From: JACQAP01 sp035548375
GTDB taxonomy: Bacteria > Pseudomonadota > Gammaproteobacteria > Burkholderiales > JACQAP01
Reading direction: 5' to 3'
Assembly: GCA_035548375.1 (NCBI GenBank)
Contig: DASZTG010000050.1
Span: 9,833-73,832, forward strand
Length of the DNA stretch: 64,000 bases
A program made the translations under genes and the position numbers. Positions 8,234-16,785 of the stretch are shown here, piece after piece (position 1 is the first letter of the stretch; the number at the start of each line of letters is the position of its first letter). The notes beneath the pieces were generated by a model. That model was not told the DNA's origin. It saw only the letters and a list, made by a program, of their open reading frames with translations, and searched no databases.

Positions 8234-8951
8234 CAGCCGGCCTTTCCAGAACTTCGCATTCAATTACCGCGTCGGCAACGATGAGGCAGACCGCCAAGTG
8301 AGCAGTTTCCTGCATGACTTGAGGGGCACTTCCCGTGGTGAAGTCAGCAAGAAGGTCTCCCACAACGGCCATGACGAGAGGAACTGCATGGCTTCGCGCA
8401 AAGTCATGGGCGTGCGCATGTCCGATGCCGTTGGTCGCACACAGGTCTTGTAGCTGCCGCGCGTAGGCGACCGCTGCACGACGACGTACTAAACGACGAG
8501 CATCGTCGTTTCGCTGCTCAATTCCGCGATATGTAGCTTCAAGGATGTTCAGGTATTTTGAGTAATCTGTAATGATGTGATGTGAGGGTGGAAAGTCGTT
8601 ATATACAAGTTTGATGTTGACTTCTGGCGGTAAAGTTCGTTTGGGGCCGGCGGCGTATTCGGACAAGTCTTCCGAGAATTTGGCTACGACTCTCGAAAGA
8701 TATGAGGGTAATTCGCGAGCAATACGCTGCTCTTCGGAAATGATGAGGTTCGTCGCGTTGACATTAATAATCGGTGCGGTGTTACTTTCACCGATGGCAA
8801 TACTACCTGCGCTCGCTTGAACAGATGTCTCTGTTGGTACCGGCATATTCCTCCCGACGTTCGCGAGTAAATTCGGGATCACGGATAAAGCCCTGCCCGA
8901 AAGCGAAACAAGGCTTCCTTTTGACTTGGGATTGCTCTCGTCGTCGGTCAT
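8217..8951 (-). CDS. ABC-3C C-terminal-domain protein with Gly/Ser/Ile/Asn motif
   Basis: A 244-aa protein. Residues 1-40 are polar and probably disordered. Residues 43-65 carry SVQASAGSIAIGESN followed by TAPIINVN, a motif shared with the upstream membrane protein. Residues 75-244 are helical with conserved-looking elements (YLNILEATYRGIEQRN, then RRRAAVAYARQL) fitting the CTD partner of ABC-3C systems. I see no nuclease or other catalytic motif, unlike many ABC-3C effectors that carry an N-terminal toxin domain. The start is fixed at 8951 by an ATGA overlap with the upstream gene's stop. The effector activity may instead reside in the two-TM protein. Confidence 0.75.
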   Translation of the reverse strand: MTDDESNPKSKGSLVSLSGRALSVIPNLLANVGRNMPVPTETSVQASAGSIAIGESNTAPIINVNATNLIISEEQRIARELPSYLSRVVAKFSEDLSEYAAGPKRTLPPEVNIKLVYNDFPPSHHIITDYSKYLNILEATYRGIEQRNDDARRLVRRRAAVAYARQLQDLCATNGIGHAHAHDFARSHAVPLVMAVVGDLLADFTTGSAPQVMQETAHLAVCLIVADAVIECEVLERPADAIAS

Positions 8952-9235
8952 TTTGCAGCCAAGTGCCAGGCATGCCAAATGACGACCGCAATGCCCATCA
9001 GCTCCACAGCAATCGAAACTATAGTAAGCCAGGTATGGGAGGTGTGAATTGCGGCCGTCGGTGTACCCAAGTTCTTGTTTGTGATTGATCCACGGTTGTT
9101 GCCCCCGATAGCGACTGAGCCACCACTTGCTTCCACGCGGACAGTTTTGGATTTCGCGCGATTGCCAAGAAAGAGCACTATGCCCAAGGCCATTAGGCCA
9201 AGGCCTACATAAAGATTCACAGATGAGTCCCCCAT
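8948..9235 (-). CDS. Two-TM small membrane protein, candidate effector of the ABC-3C operon
   Basis: A 95-aa protein: TM1 (LYVGLGLMALGIVLFLG), a loop of about 45 residues with EASGGSVAIGGNNRGSITN, then TM2 (WLTIVSIAVELMGIAVVIW). The loop motif resembles the one in the next gene. The ATGA overlap with that gene argues it is a real, co-translated member of the operon. The ATG at 9235 lacks a ribosome-binding site. A GTG at 9220 has GGGGGA about 7 nt upstream and may be the true start, shortening the protein by 5 residues. I do not recognise the family. Small two-TM proteins in defence loci often act by disturbing the membrane, but that is inference here. Confidence 0.7.
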   Translation of the reverse strand: MGDSSVNLYVGLGLMALGIVLFLGNRAKSKTVRVEASGGSVAIGGNNRGSITNKNLGTPTAAIHTSHTWLTIVSIAVELMGIAVVIWHAWHLAAK

Positions 9236-9473
9236 TGGTTTTTAACCGGGTGCCGCACTCAAAGCAGCCCCGGGTTAGGCGCGCCCTTTGGGCAGCTAGT
9301 AGCAATGTACACTTATCTAATTGGCATTCTACTTGGGATATATAAGATCATAAAATGTTAACAGCGACAGGCAGCCGTTCGGGTTGCCGTCGAATTCCTT
9401 CCCTAGGCTGATCGCTATTTCTGCAGATGTCTGCCCTGCAGTTAGCGCTTGGCATTGAGTGACTGTTCGACGG
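9236..9473. promoter_or_regulatory. Leader and promoter region of the ABC-3C operon
   Basis: AT-rich stretch between the sortase-system kinase and the ABC-3C operon. It must contain the operon promoter (minus strand), probably around the AT-rich 9310-9360 segment, but I cannot fix the hexamers. An imperfect hairpin (TTAACCGGG with CCCGGGTTA, 9242-9277) sits just upstream of the first start codon and could act on the mRNA leader. Confidence 0.35.
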
Positions 9474-11618
9474 TCAGGTAGTTATTTCGTCAACTAGTGG
9501 AAATTCGATAGCGACCTCGACGCCCTTGCCATCGTCCCGGTTACGCGCACTAGCCCGCGCGCCGTGGAATTCCGCGATGAGCCGGACGATGTACAGCCCA
9601 AGGCCAAGATGCGGCTCGGCCGCCGCTTGGGTATTGCGAACCGACACCATCGACTGGAAAAGCTTGTCCTGCATGTCCGGCGGCAGGGGCGGCCCATCGT
9701 TCGAGACCAGCAAGTGTGCCATCGAGCCGTCGCGTCGTAAGTCAAAACGAATTTCGCTTTGCGGCCGGCTGAATTCCACGGCGTTGGCTTCGAGCTTGTC
9801 GAGCATCTGCGCAATGAGGTCCGGCGACCCCAGCAACGGGTAAGGGCCGGGCCCGACGTCAAGCACGAAGCGGTGCCCACCGTGTGCGAGCCGATAGCCT
9901 TCCACGCAACCGCGCACGACATCCGCCAGGTCGAAGGCTTCGCGCTCGTGCGCAGCCAGCGATTGCTCCAGTCGCGTGGCTTCGCTCATGTGCGTGAAAA
10001 TCGTGGAGAGACGCGCGAGGCCTTCCTCGGCGCGCTGCAGATAAACGCGGGCATCGTCGGGGAGCTGAAATTGCTTCAGGTTGTCCAGCGACGAGCGCAC
10101 CACCGCGACCGGTGTGCGCAGTTCGTGCGACAGGCGTCCGCCCAGCGTTTCGAGGTAGCCGGTGTACTGCTGCAGGCGTTGCAATATGCCGGCGAAGCTG
10201 CGCGACAGGTCGCCGAGCTCGTCGCCAGCATCCGAGCCGCCCACGCTGCCGAGCACGCGCCCATGTGCATCGATGGATTGCTCCGCTTCGTCGCGCAACC
10301 GGCGGATGCGCAACGACAGCCGCGTGGCGAACACCAGCAGGCCAATGGTGCCGATGGCGTAGACCACGATCAGCGCGGCGAATAGCTTCTCGAACGCACG
10401 ATTGCGCAGCGCCAGCACATCGTTGGTCGTTTCCTCCACCAGGACCGCGCCGACGACCTTGTCTTCCAGGTAGACCGGCTGCGCGGCGGAGAGCACGACG
10501 GCGCGCGAATCCTGCGTCAGGCGCCTGCGCGTTCCGGTCCGGCCCGCGAGGGCATCCTCGATCTCCCGGCCTTCCAGCCGGTAGGTGCCGGGCGCGATGT
10601 CCTGGAAGTCCTCGTTTGGTTCCGACCCCGCGAGCCGCATGATCGGGCGCACGAGCACGTCGGCCGCCGCTTCCCAGAATCGCGCGATGCTATCGGTGTC
10701 CGCATCGGGCGGCGGCGCGGCGGCGCGCAGCGATCCGGCCTGTGCGATCACGCGGCGATTCACGTCCAGCACCCAGATGCGCGAGCGTGCGCGCCCGAGG
10801 CGGCTCACGAGCTCGCTGACTTCCGGCGAGGGCACGATGACCGCGCCGAGCGTTTGCTTGCTGGAGGTGTCGGACGTGCCGATCGATCCGGTGACCATAC
10901 CGCTGTCATCGACGTCCACCACGGTAAAACCCAGGCGCGGGCCGACCAGGGATCGCGGCAGGCGCAATTCCACGAGGTAGCCGCCGGGCACCAGCCGGAA
11001 GATGGCCTGGATGCGTGTATCCGTCGTCTGCTCGCCGTCGGCCGAGAGCAGGTGAACCTGTGCCTTGCCGGAGCCGCGCGCGTCGACGATGAACCGCAGG
11101 AATTCGTCGTCCGGCGTGACGACGGCGATTTCGATGTGGTCCGCCGGCAGCGCGGCATCGCGCTCCGGGTCGCGCAGCACGACCTTTGCGTCCGACACTT
11201 CGAACAAGGCGTAGATCGCGTTGCCGTTACGCCCGATGCGATAGCGCGCGGAGAACGCGCGAGATTCCGGGCTGCCCGCGCCCGCGCCGACGGCGTGCGC
11301 GATGACCGACTGGCGTGTCCAGTCTTCGATCGCGCCGTCGACCGTGATCGGCGCAGCCAGGTTGTCGATGCGCAGGTCGCTGCCCTGGGCGAACGAGAAC
11401 GGATAAACCTCGCCGCTCAGGAACAGGCTGGGCCGGTCGTTCAACGCCGTGCCCACGGCGCGCGCGGTGGCCACGACGCCTTGCTCCTGCACGCGCAACA
11501 GCAGGTGTTCCAGCTCGCGCACATAGAGAAATCCGAGCAGCGGGATCAGCAGCAGCACGCCCGCAGCCAGCAGCAGCTTCAGCCGCAGGCCGGGGCCGCG
11601 AACGCTAGCTTTCGCCAT
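9474..11618 (-). CDS. pdsS: Dedicated sortase system sensor histidine kinase (PdsS-like)
   Basis: A 714-aa membrane kinase. TM1 (LLLAAGVLLLIPLLGFLYV) is followed by a large periplasmic domain that includes a carbohydrate-binding family-9-like segment (ITVDGAIEDW), then TM2 (LIVVYAIGTIGLLVFAT) and a HAMP-like linker. The HisKA domain holds GRLSHELRTPVAVVRS with the His, and the HATPase domain holds LEANAVEFS and HLGLGLYIV. The order fits the sensor of the proteobacterial dedicated sortase system. The ATG at 11618 lies inside the end of the response-regulator gene (14-bp overlap), so the pair is co-translated. A fragment resembling its last codons lies at 5992-6053. Confidence 0.85.
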   Translation of the reverse strand: MAKASVRGPGLRLKLLLAAGVLLLIPLLGFLYVRELEHLLLRVQEQGVVATARAVGTALNDRPSLFLSGEVYPFSFAQGSDLRIDNLAAPITVDGAIEDWTRQSVIAHAVGAGAGSPESRAFSARYRIGRNGNAIYALFEVSDAKVVLRDPERDAALPADHIEIAVVTPDDEFLRFIVDARGSGKAQVHLLSADGEQTTDTRIQAIFRLVPGGYLVELRLPRSLVGPRLGFTVVDVDDSGMVTGSIGTSDTSSKQTLGAVIVPSPEVSELVSRLGRARSRIWVLDVNRRVIAQAGSLRAAAPPPDADTDSIARFWEAAADVLVRPIMRLAGSEPNEDFQDIAPGTYRLEGREIEDALAGRTGTRRRLTQDSRAVVLSAAQPVYLEDKVVGAVLVEETTNDVLALRNRAFEKLFAALIVVYAIGTIGLLVFATRLSLRIRRLRDEAEQSIDAHGRVLGSVGGSDAGDELGDLSRSFAGILQRLQQYTGYLETLGGRLSHELRTPVAVVRSSLDNLKQFQLPDDARVYLQRAEEGLARLSTIFTHMSEATRLEQSLAAHEREAFDLADVVRGCVEGYRLAHGGHRFVLDVGPGPYPLLGSPDLIAQMLDKLEANAVEFSRPQSEIRFDLRRDGSMAHLLVSNDGPPLPPDMQDKLFQSMVSVRNTQAAAEPHLGLGLYIVRLIAEFHGARASARNRDDGKGVEVAIEFPLVDEITT

Positions 11619-12300
11619 GCCAGCGGTACCCGAGGCCGTACACGCTCTGGATCGAATCGAAGGCCGGATCGAGCGCGGCAAACTTGCGGCGGATGCGCTT
11701 CACGTGGGAGGTGATGGTGCTGTCGTCCACCGTCAGGCTGGCTTCGCGCATCAGCGCGTCCCGATCCTTTACGTGGCCGGGAAACTTGGCGAGCGCGTGC
11801 ACGATCCAGAATTCCGTCAGCGTGAGGTCCACCGCGCGATCCGCCCAGCGGGTTTCCATGCGCTTGAGGTCCAGTTTGAGGCGGCCGCGCTCCATCACGT
11901 CTTCCTTGGCCGGCGGCATACCCATGACTTCGATTCGGCGAAACAGCGCGGCAATGCGCGCCAGCAGGTGGGGCAGGGAAATGTCCTTGGTCAGGTAGTC
12001 GTCCGCGCCCATGCGCAGGCCCGACACCGTGTCGAGGTCGCTGTCGCGCGCGGTCAGGAAAATGATCGGCAGGGTCGCCGACATCGCGCGCAACTCGCGG
12101 CAAAGCTCGAAACCGCCCTCGACTTCGTCCTGCAGCCCGATGTCGATGAGCGCCAGGTCGGGCAGCCGGATGCGCATGGCCTTCATCGCCTCGGGCCGGT
12201 TCGGGAAGGCCGCGACCTCGTAGCCCTGGCGACGGAACACGTCCGCGTAGTTCTCGCGGATGGCTGGGTCGTCTTCGACGATGGCGATGCGTCTCGGCAT
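11605..12300 (-). CDS. pdsR: Dedicated sortase system response regulator (PdsR-like, OmpR family)
   Basis: 231 aa. The receiver domain has the acidic pair in VEDDPAIRE, phosphoacceptor Asp in LIDIGLQDE, Thr in FLTARDSD and Lys in LTKDISLP. A C-terminal OmpR/PhoB winged helix follows (LTLTEFWIVHALAK, then STITSHVKRIRRKF and YGLGYRW). First gene of the minus-strand pair with the sensor kinase. It is divergent from the sortase/substrate operon starting at 12717 and plausibly controls that promoter. Confidence 0.88.
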   Translation of the reverse strand: MPRRIAIVEDDPAIRENYADVFRRQGYEVAAFPNRPEAMKAMRIRLPDLALIDIGLQDEVEGGFELCRELRAMSATLPIIFLTARDSDLDTVSGLRMGADDYLTKDISLPHLLARIAALFRRIEVMGMPPAKEDVMERGRLKLDLKRMETRWADRAVDLTLTEFWIVHALAKFPGHVKDRDALMREASLTVDDSTITSHVKRIRRKFAALDPAFDSIQSVYGLGYRWHGES

Positions 12301-12327
12301 TTTTAGTCTAGGGCTTTCAAGCGTTAA

Positions 12328-12518
12328 CTCTCACCGCGGAGGACGCGGAGGGCGCAGAGGAAAGACGGAGGAAGAACTGGGAAAATTCAGAAATATGCCG
12401 ATTGGGATGTATCTGAAACTGCCGGTGTCGCTGATATTTCTTTCACCCCATTCTCTACCTTTCGATTATTTCCTCTCATGCTTTTCCTCCGCGCCCTCCG
12501 CGTCCTCCGCGGTGAGAG
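12328..12518. repeat. Intergenic inverted element A (periodic purine-rich arms)
   Basis: Arms of about 35 bp (12328-12364 and 12481-12518) are near-perfect inverted repeats made of 8-9 bp steps such as CGCGGAGGA and CGCGGAGGG, closed by CTCTCACC/GGTGAGAG at the outer edges. The core of about 115 bp is AT-richer and unrelated to the arms. It lies in the divergent region between the response regulator and the sortase operon. The rest of this gap (12519-12716) holds the promoter region of the plus operon with no other recognisable feature. Same family as the elements at 16786, 19250, 47855, 52164 and 53210. Confidence 0.85.
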
Positions 12519-12716
12519 CTAAAGTTCTACAGCAGTAATCCCGCCTTCGCAGTTGCGCAGCACTATACCGGAGCAGGCGCTCGCCAAGCGCTGCCGAGCG
12601 AAAAGCCATTATTTCGCCACTTTCCGCCCCTGCCTTTCCCCGAAACCGGCCGCGTGCGGCCCGCGCGCGCGGCTTCAATGGCCTCCGTGCGCTTCGCACG
12701 CCAACCGGAGACCATC

Positions 12717-13160
12717 ATGAACCTGCTTGCCTCCCGCAGCCTCGCGGGATCCCCCGAACCCACCGCGTCGATCGCGCGGGACATCGGACGCATCGTCGTT
12801 ACCGCCGTCGTCGCGGGAACCGCGTTCGCACTGTTGCTCGCGCTGACCGTGCTTTCCCTGACAGTGATCGCGCCGCCGGCGCAAGCGTCCGGCTCCCCGA
12901 CGGTCGTGACAGCGGTACCGGCCAACGGGACGCCTGAGGGTGCGGCGTCATTGGGCGCGCCGGAAGCGCCCGCGGTGCAGATCGCCGCGGTCACGCCAGC
13001 CGCGCCGAAGCCCACCGTGCCGGTGCAAGTGGCCGAGCATGAACGCTTGTACGACACCATGCGCGCCGACTCGAAGTCGCTCGGGCTCTATGTCGGGTTG
13101 GCCGCGCTTGCTGGATTGCTGGGATTTTTCATGTTCCGCCGCATGAGGAGCGGCAAATGA
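12717..13160 (+). CDS. Small two-TM protein of the sortase operon, unknown function
   Basis: 147 aa with an N-terminal membrane segment (VVTAVVAGTAFALLLALTVL), an Ala/Pro/Val-rich extracytoplasmic linker and a C-terminal membrane segment (LYVGLAALAGLLGFFMF) ending in RRMRSGK. The family is not recognised. The longer frame from 12654 is less likely because its first residues are Arg-rich and lack a ribosome-binding site, whereas CGGAGA precedes the ATG at 12717. Its stop overlaps the next start as ATGA, so it is co-translated with the sortase substrate and probably works with it in the inner membrane. Confidence 0.7.
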   Translation: MNLLASRSLAGSPEPTASIARDIGRIVVTAVVAGTAFALLLALTVLSLTVIAPPAQASGSPTVVTAVPANGTPEGAASLGAPEAPAVQIAAVTPAAPKPTVPVQVAEHERLYDTMRADSKSLGLYVGLAALAGLLGFFMFRRMRSGK

Positions 13161-15253
13161 GCCTGCGCGACAGGACATCGCCCGGCAAAGTGCTGCTGGC
13201 AGTATTTGCCCTGTTGCTCGCCGTCGCGGGCCTGGTCGCGCAATCGTACGCCGCAGGCGAGCCGCCTGCGGCGGACGCGATCGCCTCGGAAAAACCGGGC
13301 GAGCAGACCAGCGGCAGCTTCCTCGTGCGCGTGCGCCCCTCGGGCAAGCTGGTGCGCGCCGCCACGCTGGGCACCGACGTCAAGATCTCGGTCAGCGGCA
13401 CGGTGGCGCGCGCGGTCGTGTCGCAGCGCTTCAAGAACGAATCGCCGGACTGGATCGAAGGCGTTTATGTGTTCCCGTTGCCGGAGAACGCGGCAGTGGA
13501 TCGCCTGCGCATGCAGGTCGGCGACCGGCAGATCGAAGGCCAGATCCGCGAGCGTGAGCGGGCGAAAGCCGAATATGCCGCGGCGCGCGACAAGGGGCAG
13601 CGCGCGTCGCTGGTCGAGCAGGAGCGCCCGAACATCTTCACCAGCAGTGTTGCCAACCTCGGGCCCGGCGAAACGCTCGTAGTCGAGATCGAGTACCAGC
13701 AGACCTTGCGCTATGAGGACCAGGCGGTCAGCCTGCGCTTTCCGACCGTGGTCGCGCCGCGCTACATCCCCGGCAAGCAGTCGACCGAGGCGCCGCAAGG
13801 CACGGGTTGGGCGCCGGACACGGACCAGGTGACTGACGCTTCGCGCATCACGCCGTCCGTGGTCGCGGAAGGCGAAGCGCCGCGCAATCCGGTCACCATC
13901 GCAGTCGACATCGATGCCGGTTTCCCGGTGAACGACGTCGTGAGCCGCTATCACGCGATCAAGGTCGAGAAACGTGACGACAGCCGCTACGGCATCACGC
14001 TGGAGGCAGGACCGTTTGCGGCGAATCGCGATTTCGAGCTGGTCTGGCATCCGGTTGCCGGCAGCGTGCCGCGCGGCAGCTTCTTCCGCGAGACCCGAGA
14101 TGGCGAAACCCATTTGCTGCTGACGTTGTTCCCGCCGGTCGGCGTGCAGGCCGCCGAGAAGCGCCTGCCGCGCGAGGCAATTTTCGTGATCGACACCTCG
14201 GGTTCGATGCACGGCGCCTCGCTCGACCAGGCGAAGCGGGCTTTGCTGATGGCGCTCGGTCAGCTTGGCAGCGGCGATCGCTTCAACGTCATCGAATTCA
14301 ACTCGACCACGACCTCGCTGTTCGCATTGCCGCGCGAAGCGAACGGCAGGAACCTCGAAGCGGCGCGTCAGTTCGTGGACCGATTGCGCGCGACAGGCGG
14401 CACGGAAATGGCGCCTGCGTTGCGCGCGGCACTTGAGCCGCCGGAGAAGGAGGGCTACCTGCGCCAGGTCGTATTCATGACCGACGGGAGTGTCGGCAAC
14501 GAAGACGAGTTGTTCAAGCTGATCCAGCAGAAGCTCGGTCGCAGCCGCCTGTTCACCGTCGGCATCGGTTCCGCTCCCAACAGCCACTTCATGACCAGGG
14601 CGGCCGAGCTCGGCCGCGGAACCTTCACCTATATCGGCGACATCGCCGAAGTCGGCGAAAAGATGGGCGCGCTGTTCGCCAAGCTCGAGCATCCGGTACT
14701 GTCCGACATCGTCGTCGAGTGGCCGAAGAGCGTCGTCGCCGAAGGCTATCCGAAGGCCGTGCCGGACCTCTACCTTGGCGAACCGGTTGTCTTGAGCGCC
14801 CGCGTCGAAGGATTGCTCGCGGGCAAGGTCGTCGTGCGCGGCCGGGCCGGCGCGGAGCAGTGGAGCACAAAGTTCGACCTTCGCTACGCGCATGAAGGCG
14901 AGGGCATGGGCGTGCTGTGGGCGCGCCGCAAGATCGAATCGCTGGCCGACACGCTGCGCGATGGCGCGGAGCAGGACAAGGTTCGCGAGGCGGTGGTCGA
15001 CATCGCGCTGAATCATCACCTGGTCACGCGCTACACCAGCCTCGTCGCCGTCGACGTGACGCCGGCGCGTCCGGAGGGCGATCCGCTGGATTCGCAGGCG
15101 CTCCCCGTGAACCTGCCGCTGGGCTGGTCCAACGAGGCCGTGTTCGGATCGCTGCCGCGGACCGCCACGCCGGCGCCGCTGCACCTGGCGCTTGCGCTGT
15201 TGCTCGGCGTGCTCGCTTTCGTCGTCTACGCGCTCGCGCGGAGGCAGGCATGA
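13157..15253 (+). CDS. Sortase-system target protein with VIT and VWA domains
   Basis: 698 aa. Signal peptide (KVLLAVFALLLAVAGLVAQS), a VIT domain (about 45-175, with SQRFKNESPDWIEGVYVFPL), then a VWA domain (about 335-510) with an intact MIDAS start DTSGSM. The C-terminus is a sorting signal: LPRTATPAP, a hydrophobic stretch and the basic tail ARRQA. This matches the dedicated single substrate of the proteobacterial sortase system. ATGA overlaps on both sides (with the gene upstream and the sortase downstream) tie the operon together. Confidence 0.92.
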   Translation: MSLRDRTSPGKVLLAVFALLLAVAGLVAQSYAAGEPPAADAIASEKPGEQTSGSFLVRVRPSGKLVRAATLGTDVKISVSGTVARAVVSQRFKNESPDWIEGVYVFPLPENAAVDRLRMQVGDRQIEGQIRERERAKAEYAAARDKGQRASLVEQERPNIFTSSVANLGPGETLVVEIEYQQTLRYEDQAVSLRFPTVVAPRYIPGKQSTEAPQGTGWAPDTDQVTDASRITPSVVAEGEAPRNPVTIAVDIDAGFPVNDVVSRYHAIKVEKRDDSRYGITLEAGPFAANRDFELVWHPVAGSVPRGSFFRETRDGETHLLLTLFPPVGVQAAEKRLPREAIFVIDTSGSMHGASLDQAKRALLMALGQLGSGDRFNVIEFNSTTTSLFALPREANGRNLEAARQFVDRLRATGGTEMAPALRAALEPPEKEGYLRQVVFMTDGSVGNEDELFKLIQQKLGRSRLFTVGIGSAPNSHFMTRAAELGRGTFTYIGDIAEVGEKMGALFAKLEHPVLSDIVVEWPKSVVAEGYPKAVPDLYLGEPVVLSARVEGLLAGKVVVRGRAGAEQWSTKFDLRYAHEGEGMGVLWARRKIESLADTLRDGAEQDKVREAVVDIALNHHLVTRYTSLVAVDVTPARPEGDPLDSQALPVNLPLGWSNEAVFGSLPRTATPAPLHLALALLLGVLAFVVYALARRQA

Positions 15254-15867
15254 GAGCGCGCGCGCATCGGCTGCTATTCCTCGGGCTGGTGGTCATGGCG
15301 ATCTGGCAGGCGGGCGAGGCGGTCTGCATCCACGCGAAAGCCTGGCTGGCGCAGCGCCTGATCGCCTCGGCCTGGGACAGGTCGCTCGCCGCGGGCTCGC
15401 GCGTGAAACCCTGGCCATGGGCGGACACCTATCCCGTGGCGCGCCTCGAAGCGCCGCGCCAGGGGGAAACGCTGATGGTGCTCGCCGGCGCCAGCGGTCG
15501 CACGCTCGCGTTCGGTCCCGGCCATGTCGACGGCACGCCGCTGCCGGGCGAGCCCGGCAACGCCGTCGTCAGCGGGCATCGCGACACGCACTTCGCTTTC
15601 CTGCAAGACCTGCGTTCCGGCGACGCGCTCGAGGTGCAAGGGCTCGACGGCCGCAAAGCGAGCTACGTGGTGTCGGGCATCGAAGTCGTGCGCAACAAGG
15701 ACGTGCGCGTGCTGCTCGATGCCGGGGACGATCGGCTGACGCTGGTGACCTGCTATCCGTTCGACAGCCCGGTGCCGGGTGCCACGTTGCGTTACGTGGT
15801 GGTGGCGACGAAGAGGAAAGTCCTTGGCGAAAGGGAAGCCCTTGGCGAAGCGGCGGGGCGGGGCTAG
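15250..15867 (+). CDS. Class GN sortase
   Basis: 205 aa, start fixed by the ATGA overlap with its substrate's stop. One N-terminal membrane anchor (LLFLGLVVMAIWQAGEAV). The sortase fold carries the catalytic His in SGHRDTHF and the Cys in LVTCYPF, with a later Arg in TLRYVV. It acts at the periplasmic face of the inner membrane and presumably processes the LPxTATP-type tail of the upstream protein. The last 20 residues are Lys/Arg/Gly-rich and low complexity. Confidence 0.9.
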   Translation: MRARAHRLLFLGLVVMAIWQAGEAVCIHAKAWLAQRLIASAWDRSLAAGSRVKPWPWADTYPVARLEAPRQGETLMVLAGASGRTLAFGPGHVDGTPLPGEPGNAVVSGHRDTHFAFLQDLRSGDALEVQGLDGRKASYVVSGIEVVRNKDVRVLLDAGDDRLTLVTCYPFDSPVPGATLRYVVVATKRKVLGEREALGEAAGRG

Positions 15868-15901
15868 CATGCCGTCTTTCATTCGCATCGGGTTACGCAC
15901 C

Positions 15902-16759
15902 ATGGCGCAATACAACCACGCCGTTCGCCCGCGCAGGAGCCTGCTGTTCGTCCCGGCGCTGCGGCCGGATCGCTACCTGAAGGCGCTCGATTCGGGCGCC
16001 GACATCGTCTGCATCGACATGGAGGACGCGGTTGCGCGCAGCCGCAAGGACGAAGGCCGCGAACTGACCTTGCCGCTGTTCCGGGACAACACGCATCCCA
16101 ACGTCGAGCGCATGGTGCGCATCAACGGCCTGTCGACGCCGGACGGCCTCAAGGACCTGAGCGCGATCATCGCGTCGGATTTTCCGCCGCCGTCCATCAT
16201 GATCCCCAAAGTGCGCTCGGCGGAAGAAGTGCAGTTGATCGAGACGTTGCTGTCGTCCGGGCCGGCGCGGCAGATCCGCTTTTGCGTCATCATCGAAACC
16301 AACCAGGCACTGGAGCGCGCAATCGAGATCGCGAAGTCGTCGACGCGCATCGATTCGCTTATCCTCGGCGCTGTTGACATGTCCGCCGACCTGCGCTGCG
16401 AAAAGTCCTGGGAGCCGCTGTTGTATGCGCGCTCCCGGCTCGTGCACGCGGCTGCCTCGGCCGGCATCGACTTGCTGGACGTGCCCTGGCTGAATCTCGA
16501 CGATGCGGAAGGCCTGCGCGTGGAAGCCAAAGCCTGCGCGCGTCTGGGATTCACCGGCAAGGCCTCCATCCATCCCAACCAGCTTGCCGCGATCCACGAG
16601 GCCTTCACGCCGGATGCGAAGACCATCGAGAAGGCGCGCAAGGTCTGCGCCGCGTTCGAGGACGATTCCAGCGGCCTCGTCGTCATCGACGGCGAGCTGA
16701 TCGAATTGCCGGTCGTGAGGTCGATGTATCGCGTACTCGCCATCGCCGACAGGTTGTAG
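15902..16759 (+). CDS. CitE/HpcH-family CoA ester lyase
   Basis: 285 aa TIM-barrel protein of the HpcH/HpaI aldolase family: RRSLLFVPALRPDR at the N-terminus, the acidic metal site DMEDAVARSRKDE, MIPKVRSAEE, IIETNQALE, and GFTGKASIHPNQ near the C-terminus. The family cleaves or hydrolyses malyl-CoA, citramalyl-CoA or citryl-CoA type esters; the substrate cannot be told from sequence. Start choice is uncertain: the ATG at 15902 gives the usual length, while one at 15869, two bases after the sortase stop, would add 11 residues. Confidence 0.82.
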   Translation: MAQYNHAVRPRRSLLFVPALRPDRYLKALDSGADIVCIDMEDAVARSRKDEGRELTLPLFRDNTHPNVERMVRINGLSTPDGLKDLSAIIASDFPPPSIMIPKVRSAEEVQLIETLLSSGPARQIRFCVIIETNQALERAIEIAKSSTRIDSLILGAVDMSADLRCEKSWEPLLYARSRLVHAAASAGIDLLDVPWLNLDDAEGLRVEAKACARLGFTGKASIHPNQLAAIHEAFTPDAKTIEKARKVCAAFEDDSSGLVVIDGELIELPVVRSMYRVLAIADRL

Positions 16760-16785
16760 TGCGCTGTTTAAGGCGAGTCAACACC

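Noticed and set aside
9242..9277. Hairpin TTAACCGGG/CCCGGGTTA with a GTTAGGC end before the ABC-3C operon, resembling an attC
   Set aside because: Only about 36-40 bp, no RYYYAAC box at proper distance, and a single copy; more likely a leader hairpin.
12328..12518. Intergenic inverted elements considered as rho-independent terminators
   Set aside because: Arms are 30-40 bp apart from a core of 20-120 bp, lack T-tracts, and occur between genes in several orientations.
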